Assembly (NCBI GenBank): GCA_900553645.1
Contig: USEE01000021.1
Location: 1-11,277, forward strand
Direction: 5' to 3'
Source of the DNA: an uncultured Eubacteriales bacterium
GTDB taxonomy: Bacteria; Bacillota_A; Clostridia; Christensenellales; Aristaeellaceae
Length of the DNA stretch: 11,277 nucleotides
Under the pieces are notes generated by a model that was not told where the DNA came from, searched no databases, and worked only from the letters and a program-made list of their open reading frames with translations. The number at the start of each line of letters is the position of its first letter. Within the stretch, counting starts at the first letter, position 1. Below are positions 6,459 to 11,277 of this stretch, piece by piece. Both the position numbers and the translations under genes were made by a program.

Positions 6459-7289
6459 ATGACGCTTAACGAAATTATGCGCGCGGCCGAGGCGCGGCTG
6501 GACGCGGCGGGCGACATCGACGCGGAGGTCGACGTGCGCTGGCTGATGTGCGAATGTTTAGGTATAAAGCCGTCGGGCCTGCGGTTTGCGTCCGCGTCCG
6601 ATAATGAGAAGCTTGCGCGCTTTAACGCGATGCTTGCGCGGCGCGAGGCGGGCGAACCGCTGCAATACATACTGGGCGATCAGCCGTTTCTGGATTGGTC
6701 GTTCAGGGTGGATCCGCGCGCGCTGATACCCCGGCCCGAAACCGAGGAAGTGTGCCTAAAGGCGCTGGACATGCTGCGCGGCGTACACGCGCCCGACGTA
6801 CTGGACATAGGCACGGGCACGGGCGCGATTGCGATTTCGATTGCGCTTAAAAGGTACGACGCGCGCGTAACGGCGGTCGACATATCGTCCGACGCGCTGG
6901 CGCTGGCGCGCGAGAACGCGTTTCACCTGCACGCGCGGGTCGAGTTTATTAAAAGCGATCTGCTCGCGGATGTTCAGGGGCGGCGGTTCGATATGATAGT
7001 CAGCAACCCGCCTTACCTCACTGCGGAGGATATGGAGAACCTTCAAAGCGAGGTAAGGCGCGAACCCGCCCTGGCGCTGTTCGGCGGCGCGGACGGGCTG
7101 GACTTTTATCGCAGGATAATCGCCGCCGCGCCGGGCGCGCTTAAACCCGGCGGGCGCATTGTGTTTGAGGTGGGCGCGGCTCAGGCGGGGGACGTGAGCG
7201 CGCTGCTTGAACCTGACTTTGAAAAAATCGAGATTTGCCGCGACATAAACGGCGCAGAGCGCATCGTGTGCGCGCGCAGACCGGCATAA
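6459..7289 (+). CDS. prmC: Peptide chain release factor N5-glutamine methyltransferase PrmC
   Basis: PrmC transfers a methyl group from SAM to the glutamine of the GGQ motif in release factors 1 and 2, which raises termination efficiency. The 276-residue product has the N-terminal helical substrate-binding domain (about 1-85), ending in the family signature GEPLQYILGDQPF (65-77) and LIPRPETE (89-96). The methyltransferase domain has SAM motif I DIGTGTGAIAIS (116-127), acidic VTAVDIS (137-143), and the catalytic NPPY (183-186) within VSNPPYLTAEDM. The length is normal. ATG 6459 follows a GGAG-type site; an in-frame ATG at 6411 lacks one and would add residues unlike the family. Its substrate gene prfA begins 18 nt downstream, so the two are surely co-transcribed. 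Confidence 0.97.
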   Translation: MTLNEIMRAAEARLDAAGDIDAEVDVRWLMCECLGIKPSGLRFASASDNEKLARFNAMLARREAGEPLQYILGDQPFLDWSFRVDPRALIPRPETEEVCLKALDMLRGVHAPDVLDIGTGTGAIAISIALKRYDARVTAVDISSDALALARENAFHLHARVEFIKSDLLADVQGRRFDMIVSNPPYLTAEDMENLQSEVRREPALALFGGADGLDFYRRIIAAAPGALKPGGRIVFEVGAAQAGDVSALLEPDFEKIEICRDINGAERIVCARRPA

Positions 7290-7307
7290 TACTGCGGGAG
7301 GAATTGT

Positions 7308-8399
7308 ATGGCCAATACCGATATGCCCGCCTGGCTGAGTCAGGCGGAACGGCTGGAGAACAGGTATGAGGAGCTGAGCGTGCAAATATCTCAGCCCGAC
7401 GTGATTGCCGACATGCCGCTGTGGCGCAAGCTAATGCGCGAGCACAGCGAACTGGCCGCCGTACACGAGCGCGCGGGCGAGTATAAGCGGCTGATAAGCG
7501 AACTGGAATCGGCAAAGGAGCTGCTGGACGAGCCCGACATGGCCGATATGGCGCGCGAGGAGATCGCCGATATAGAATCGCGCCTGCCCGAGTGCGAACA
7601 CGCGCTGAAGCTGCTGCTTCTGCCTAAAGACCCGGATGACTTCCGCAACGTCGTGCTGGAGGTGCGCGCGGGCGCGGGCGGCGACGAGGCGGGGCTGTTC
7701 GGCTACGAGCTGGTGCGCATGTATCAGCATTACGCCGACTCCAAAGGCTGGAAGGTCGAAATGACGCAGGACGGCGAAACCGAGCTGGGCGGCATAAAGG
7801 AAGCCGTGATGCTGATTCAGGGTCAGGGCGCGTTCGCGCGGCTCAAGTACGAAAGCGGCGTACACCGCGTTCAGCGCGTGCCAGTGACCGAATCGTCGGG
7901 ACGCATACATACCTCAACCGCGACCGTGGCCGTGCTGCCCGAGGTCGAGGACGTCGATCTTGAGATCAACCAGAACGATCTGCGCATAGACACGTACCGC
8001 GCGTCGGGCGCGGGCGGTCAGCACGTTAACCGTACCGACTCCGCCGTGCGCATAACGCACCTGCCCACCGGCCTGGTCGTCACGTCGCAGGACGAGCGCA
8101 GCCAGATACAGAACCGCGAAAAGGCCATGCGCGTACTGCGCAGCCGCCTGTACGAGATGATGCGCGAGGAGCGCGACGCGCAGTATTCCGACAAGCGCCG
8201 CTCCCAAATCGGCACCGGCGACCGATCGGAGCGCATACGCACGTATAACTTCCCGCAGGGGCGCGTGACCGATCACCGCATAAACCTGACGCTATACCGA
8301 ATTAATGAGGTCATGAACGGCGATCTGGACGAAATAATCGACGCGCTGATTATGGAAGATCAGTCGCGCAAGCTCGCCGCGCAGCTGGCCGGCGAATGA
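7308..8399 (+). CDS. prfA: Peptide chain release factor 1 (RF1)
   Basis: RF1 recognises UAA and UAG in the ribosomal A site and triggers release of the finished peptide. The 363-residue product has the normal length. The codon-recognition motif is P-V-T (192-194, in [16 protein letters not shown]), a PxT tripeptide as in RF1, not the SPF of RF2. The catalytic GGQ is at 236-238 in [18 protein letters not shown], with Q238 the expected target of the neighbouring PrmC. An N-terminal helical domain (about 1-105) precedes [11 protein letters not shown] (121-131), and the C-terminal [20 protein letters not shown] (305-324) is also typical. ATG 7308 follows GGGAGGA with ideal spacing. No frameshift signal is present, as expected for RF1. 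Confidence 0.98.
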   Translation: MANTDMPAWLSQAERLENRYEELSVQISQPDVIADMPLWRKLMREHSELAAVHERAGEYKRLISELESAKELLDEPDMADMAREEIADIESRLPECEHALKLLLLPKDPDDFRNVVLEVRAGAGGDEAGLFGYELVRMYQHYADSKGWKVEMTQDGETELGGIKEAVMLIQGQGAFARLKYESGVHRVQRVPVTESSGRIHTSTATVAVLPEVEDVDLEINQNDLRIDTYRASGAGGQHVNRTDSAVRITHLPTGLVVTSQDERSQIQNREKAMRVLRSRLYEMMREERDAQYSDKRRSQIGTGDRSERIRTYNFPQGRVTDHRINLTLYRINEVMNGDLDEIIDALIMEDQSRKLAAQLAGE

Positions 8400-8425
8400 T
8401 ACGGATACGAAGGAGCAATGCTGAT

Positions 8426-9082
8426 ATGAAAGCGGCAATATTCGATATGGACGGCACGCTGGTTGATTCTATGTACTACTGGCGCACTGTGTCGCTGGAG
8501 TTTCTGCGCACAAAGGGCATCGAACCGCCCAGGGAGCTGTGCGACAGGGCGTACCTTATGTCGGTGCGCGATGCGCCCGAACTGTTCAGGCAGTATTACG
8601 AATTTCCCTATACCGAGGAAGAATACAACGATACGGTCAATTCCATAATGTTCGAGCATTACCGGCGCGACGTGGGGCTAAAGCCCTACGCCGCCGAATA
8701 TCTGGAAAAGATGCGCGCGCAGGGCGTCGTTTGCGCGCTTGCCACCGCGACGTGGCGGCCGGTAGTAATACCACTGCTGGAAAAGCTGGGCATACTTAGG
8801 TACTTTTACAGCGGCGGGCGCGAATACATGGTCTGCCGCGACGAGCTGGGCATGGGCAAGGGCTCGGACGAGTACTACCCGCTGCTATGCAAAAAGTTTG
8901 GGTTTAAGCCGGAGGACTGCGTTATGTACGAGGACGCGCTGTACTCCATGCGCACAGCCAAGCGCGCGGGGCTGGGCGTATGGGCGATAGCAGACCCAAC
9001 GGCGCAGGCCAACCTGCCCGAAATAAGGCGGCTCGCCGATCGCTATGTAAGCGGCTGGAAAGAACTGGTCGATGAAAACTGA
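8426..9082 (+). CDS. HAD superfamily hydrolase, beta-phosphoglucomutase/phosphatase-like
   Basis: The 218-residue product is a haloacid dehalogenase-type phosphohydrolase with an alpha-helical cap (about 15-80), class IA. Motif I is FDMDGTLVDS (6-15), with D7 the nucleophile and D9 the acid/base. Motif II is the Thr of ALATATW (T107), motif III is probably K145 in GMGKGSDEYY, and motif IV is CVMYEDALYSM (165-175), with E169 and D170 as Mg ligands. The glycine that often follows motif IV is missing. Likely reactions are phosphoester hydrolysis or phosphosugar isomerisation, but the substrate cannot be read from sequence. ATG 8426 has AAGGAG at 8410-8415; an ATG at 8396 overlaps the prfA stop but lies before that site. 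The gap of 26 nt to prfA suggests co-transcription. I see no intrinsic terminator after it. Confidence 0.9.
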   Translation: MKAAIFDMDGTLVDSMYYWRTVSLEFLRTKGIEPPRELCDRAYLMSVRDAPELFRQYYEFPYTEEEYNDTVNSIMFEHYRRDVGLKPYAAEYLEKMRAQGVVCALATATWRPVVIPLLEKLGILRYFYSGGREYMVCRDELGMGKGSDEYYPLLCKKFGFKPEDCVMYEDALYSMRTAKRAGLGVWAIADPTAQANLPEIRRLADRYVSGWKELVDEN

Positions 9083-9124
9083 ATCGCCGGTTTTACATTG
9101 GCAACAATATTCAAACCGCATAAG

Positions 9125-9153
9125 TGGACTTTTATTGCTAAAAGGTGTATGAT
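9125..9153 (+). promoter_or_regulatory. Probable promoter of the flavin oxidoreductase gene
   Basis: TGGACT (9125-9130, four of six matches to the -35 consensus) and TATGAT (9148-9153) are 17 bp apart. Transcription would start near 9160. An alternative -10, TATAAA at 9156-9161, has only TTGCTA at 15 bp spacing. Confidence 0.55.
9129..9144. promoter_or_regulatory. Inverted repeat inside the promoter spacer, candidate operator
   Basis: CTTTTA (9129-9134) and TAAAAG (9139-9144) form a perfect 6-bp inverted repeat around TTGC, lying between the proposed -35 and -10 hexamers. A repressor bound here would block RNA polymerase. It could equally be a weak hairpin at the end of the preceding transcript, or chance in AT-rich DNA. 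Confidence 0.3.
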
Positions 9154-9184
9154 ACTATAAAACAAAACGTATGGGGTGAAATAT

Positions 9185-10495
9185 ATGCAGCATCAGAAGT
9201 TCTGTTATAAGTCACTGGACGATATTCGCGCGCGCGCCGTTGAAGTGGGCGCGTGGCTGCCGCTGAGCGACGACATATCGGTATTGTCCACGCCGGTTGA
9301 GATAAACGGCCGCAAGCTGCCTAACAGATTCGCGCTTCAGCCCATGGAGGGCACCGACGGCACCGAGGACGGCCGCCCGGGTGAGCTGACCATACGCCGC
9401 TATCATCGCTTTGCCAAGGGCGGCGCGGCGCTGATCTGGTTCGAGGCCGTGGCGACCGCGCCCGAGGTTCGCGCCAGCGCGCATCAGCTGCGCATCACGC
9501 CCGAAAACGTGGACGACTTTAAGCGCCTTGTGGAGCAGATGAAGGAAATCGGCCTGAAGGAAAACGGATTTGAGCCGATGATAATAATGCAGTGCACCAA
9601 TTCGGGCCGCTACAGCAAGCCTCACGGCTATCCCGAGCCTCTGATCGCGTATAATAACCCCATATTCGAGGGCGACCAGCCCATAGACAAGAGCCGCATA
9701 CTTACCGACGACCAGCTGCGCCATTACGAATCGCTGTTCGGCCCGGCCTGTAAGCTGGCTCAGGAGGCGGGCTTCGACGGCATGGACGTTAAGTGCTGTC
9801 ACAGGTATCTGGCGTGCGAACTGCTCAGCGCCTTCACCCGCGAGGGCGAGTACGGCGGCAGCTTTGAAAACCGCACGCGCTTCTACCGCAACGCGATCAA
9901 GGCGGCTCAGGCGGAGGTCAAGGGCGATAAGTTCTTTATCACCAGCCGCCTGAACGTATACGATGGATTCGAGTATCCCTATGGCTTTGGCGTGCGCGCG
10001 GAGACCGGGCTAAAGCCGTGGCTGGACGAGGGCGTTGAGCTTGCGCGCATACTGCGCGACGAGCATAACTTTAAGCTGCTCGACATCACTATCGGCAACC
10101 CCTACAAGAACCCGCACGTCAACCGCCCCTACGATAACGGCGCGTACATACCGGACGAGCATCCGCTGTTTGGCGAGGGACGCATGATGGAGTGCGTAAA
10201 GACCATTCAGGAAGCCATACCCGAGGTGCCGGTGATCGGTTCGGCGTACAGCTATCTGCGCCAGTTCAGCCCCAATCTTGCCGCAGGCATGATTTCGGGC
10301 GGACACTGCGCCATGGCGGGCTTTGGCCGCATGGCGTTTGCGTATCCGGATTTCCCCAACGACGTTATTAAAAACGGCGGACTGGATGCTAAAAAGGTGT
10401 GCATAACCTGCGGCCAGTGCGCGGCGCTTTTGCGCGCGGGCATACCGGCGGGCTGCGTTGTGCGCGACCGCGAGGTTTATAAGGTCAAGGCGTAA
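9185..10495 (+). CDS. Old Yellow Enzyme family NADH:flavin oxidoreductase with a cysteine motif
   Basis: The 436-residue product is an FMN-dependent TIM-barrel oxidoreductase of the Old Yellow Enzyme group (COG1902). The N-terminal strand shows STPVEINGRKLPNRFALQPM (35-54), the usual flavin-binding start. The centre has CCHRYLACELLSAFTR (204-219) and EYGGSFENRTRFY (222-234), equivalent to the active-site His region and the YGGS-x-x-NR signature. SGGHCAMAGFGRMAFAYPDF (371-390) matches the phosphate-binding end of the barrel. The C-terminal KVCITCGQCAALLRAGIPAGC has Cys at 406, 409, 412 and 424, resembling the 4Fe-4S motif of 2,4-dienoyl-CoA reductase but one residue shorter between the second and third Cys. 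The second FAD/NAD domain of that enzyme is absent. ATG 9185, behind GGGGTGA (9173-9179), is preferred to GTG 9176, which overlaps that site. The substrate is unknown. Confidence 0.92.
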   Translation: MQHQKFCYKSLDDIRARAVEVGAWLPLSDDISVLSTPVEINGRKLPNRFALQPMEGTDGTEDGRPGELTIRRYHRFAKGGAALIWFEAVATAPEVRASAHQLRITPENVDDFKRLVEQMKEIGLKENGFEPMIIMQCTNSGRYSKPHGYPEPLIAYNNPIFEGDQPIDKSRILTDDQLRHYESLFGPACKLAQEAGFDGMDVKCCHRYLACELLSAFTREGEYGGSFENRTRFYRNAIKAAQAEVKGDKFFITSRLNVYDGFEYPYGFGVRAETGLKPWLDEGVELARILRDEHNFKLLDITIGNPYKNPHVNRPYDNGAYIPDEHPLFGEGRMMECVKTIQEAIPEVPVIGSAYSYLRQFSPNLAAGMISGGHCAMAGFGRMAFAYPDFPNDVIKNGGLDAKKVCITCGQCAALLRAGIPAGCVVRDREVYKVKA

Positions 10496-10509
10496 TACCG
10501 TAATGGCGC

Positions 10510-10548
10510 CGACACCCGCGCGGATTATGCTCCGTGCGGGTGTCGTTT
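10510..10548 (+). terminator. Strong intrinsic terminator of the flavin oxidoreductase gene
   Basis: Bases 10510-10524 pair with 10531-10545 in a 15-bp stem (one G-U pair) with a 6-nt loop TTATGC. The core arms are GACACCCGC and GCGGGTGTC. TTTATTATATT follows. It starts 15 nt after the stop codon and separates this gene from the regulator downstream. Confidence 0.9.
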
Positions 10549-10574
10549 ATTATATTCAGGAGGATATGCTTAAA

Positions 10575-11277
10575 ATGCAGCTCAAGCCGGACACTAACGA
10601 GGAAATACTGCCGGGTTACAGCGCGGACTTTCCGTATATAAACTCGTGCGCGCATTTTGACAATGTGCCGTGGCACTGGCACAGGGCGGTAGAACTGTTC
10701 TATATGGAGCGCGGCGCTATAGAATACGAGACGCCGGGCGGTTGCGTGCGCTTTCCCGAAGGCTCGGGCGGGCTTATAAACGCCGACGTGCTGCATATAC
10801 CGCGCAAATTGGGCGAAACGACGGTGCAGCGGCTGCACATATTCGACGCGTCGTTCATAGGCGGCCAGCCCGACGGCCGGATTGCGCAGAAGTATATTGC
10901 ACCCATAATAAACGCGCCCGGGCTGGAAGTAATCCCGCTGATGCCAGACAACCCCGCCCACGCGGGCACGCTCAGCAAAATACGCGAGTCGTTCAAGATC
11001 GACACGAGTGATTTCAGATACGAACTTAAACTGCGAGAAACGCTGGAGGACATATGGGTGGACTTGCTGGGGCTTATGCCCGAGGAGCGTTCCGACACGT
11101 ATGCGACCAGCATAAAGATCAAGCAGATGATGGTGTTCGTTCAGAAGCATTACTCGGAGCGTATAAAAATATCCGACATAGCCGACGCGGCATATGTGAG
11201 CGAGCGGGACTGCTACCGCGTTTTTCAGACGTTTTTGCATACAACGCCTGCTGATTACCTGAAAAGCTGCCGTATAC
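10575..11277 (+). CDS. AraC-family transcriptional regulator, 3'-truncated by the window end
   Basis: The frame is open to the last base, so 234 residues are visible and the end is missing. The N-terminal half is a cupin-type sensor domain: VPWHWHRAVELFYMERG (31-47) and GGLINADVLHIPR (65-77) are typical of AraC-family ligand-binding domains. The C-terminal part contains the first DNA-binding helix-turn-helix, IKISDIADAAYVSERDCYRV (197-216), followed by the signature HTTPADYLKSCRI (222-234). About the last 40 residues, including the second helix-turn-helix, lie outside the window. AGGAGG (10558-10563) is 2 nt from ATG 10566 and 11 nt from ATG 10575; the second spacing is more workable, so 10575 is preferred, and 10566 would add only three residues. 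No clear promoter is seen between the terminator and the start. The inducer and target genes are unknown. Confidence 0.9.
   Translation, partial: MQLKPDTNEEILPGYSADFPYINSCAHFDNVPWHWHRAVELFYMERGAIEYETPGGCVRFPEGSGGLINADVLHIPRKLGETTVQRLHIFDASFIGGQPDGRIAQKYIAPIINAPGLEVIPLMPDNPAHAGTLSKIRESFKIDTSDFRYELKLRETLEDIWVDLLGLMPEERSDTYATSIKIKQMMVFVQKHYSERIKISDIADAAYVSERDCYRVFQTFLHTTPADYLKSCRI

Noticed and set aside
10566..10574. ATG 10566 as the start of the AraC-type regulator
   Set aside because: Its distance of 2 nt from AGGAGG is too short; ATG 10575 is better, though the difference is only three residues.
1..11277. CRISPR array, tRNA or rRNA genes, insertion sequences, phage or defence genes, known riboswitches
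   Set aside because: I saw no repeat-spacer pattern, tRNA cloverleaf, transposase, integrase or defence motif. The genes are housekeeping or ordinary metabolic types, so the idea of a hidden novel system is not supported here.

Overview
The window reads as one end of an assembled contig from a GC-rich member of the Firmicutes/Bacillota, most likely an uncultured Clostridia-type organism. The grounds are the run rho - rpmE - DUF1385 gene - prmC - prfA, an arrangement I associate with Clostridia, strong AGGAGG-like ribosome binding sites before most genes, and sigma-A type promoters. All recognisable genes are on the + strand. Isoleucine is often encoded by AUA despite the high GC content.

The first 40 bases are not genomic. 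Bases 7-40 match the Illumina Nextera read-2 transposase adapter, ending in the Tn5 mosaic end, and bases 1-6 match the inner six bases of i7 index N706 as I remember it. Real sequence begins at about base 41, inside a truncated gene for an acidic, low-complexity protein I do not recognise (42-965). After a short AT-rich spacer with a good promoter and a 14-bp palindrome comes a TRM11/UPF0020-type SAM-dependent methyltransferase (1152-2174).

A 463-nt stretch with several potential hairpins (2175-2637) leads into rho (2638-4719). This Rho carries a long disordered insertion rich in Tyr, Arg, Gln and Pro between its N-terminal helical domain and its RNA-binding domain. Next is rpmE (ribosomal protein bL31, zinc type), with its own promoter, a leader hairpin and a strong intrinsic terminator. 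The likely operon DUF1385 gene - prmC - prfA - HAD hydrolase follows. PrmC methylates the GGQ glutamine of RF1, so an enzyme and its substrate are encoded side by side.

The last part is a separate unit: an Old Yellow Enzyme family flavin oxidoreductase (9185-10495) with its own promoter, closed by a 15-bp terminator hairpin, and then an AraC-family regulator cut off by the window end. I found no CRISPR array, tRNA, rRNA, insertion sequence, phage gene or toxin-antitoxin pair. Most of the window is conserved housekeeping sequence. I cannot support a claim of a previously undescribed system. The observations most worth a second look are the adapter artefact, the Rho insertion, the possible rho and rpmE leader elements, and the cysteine spacing of the flavin oxidoreductase.
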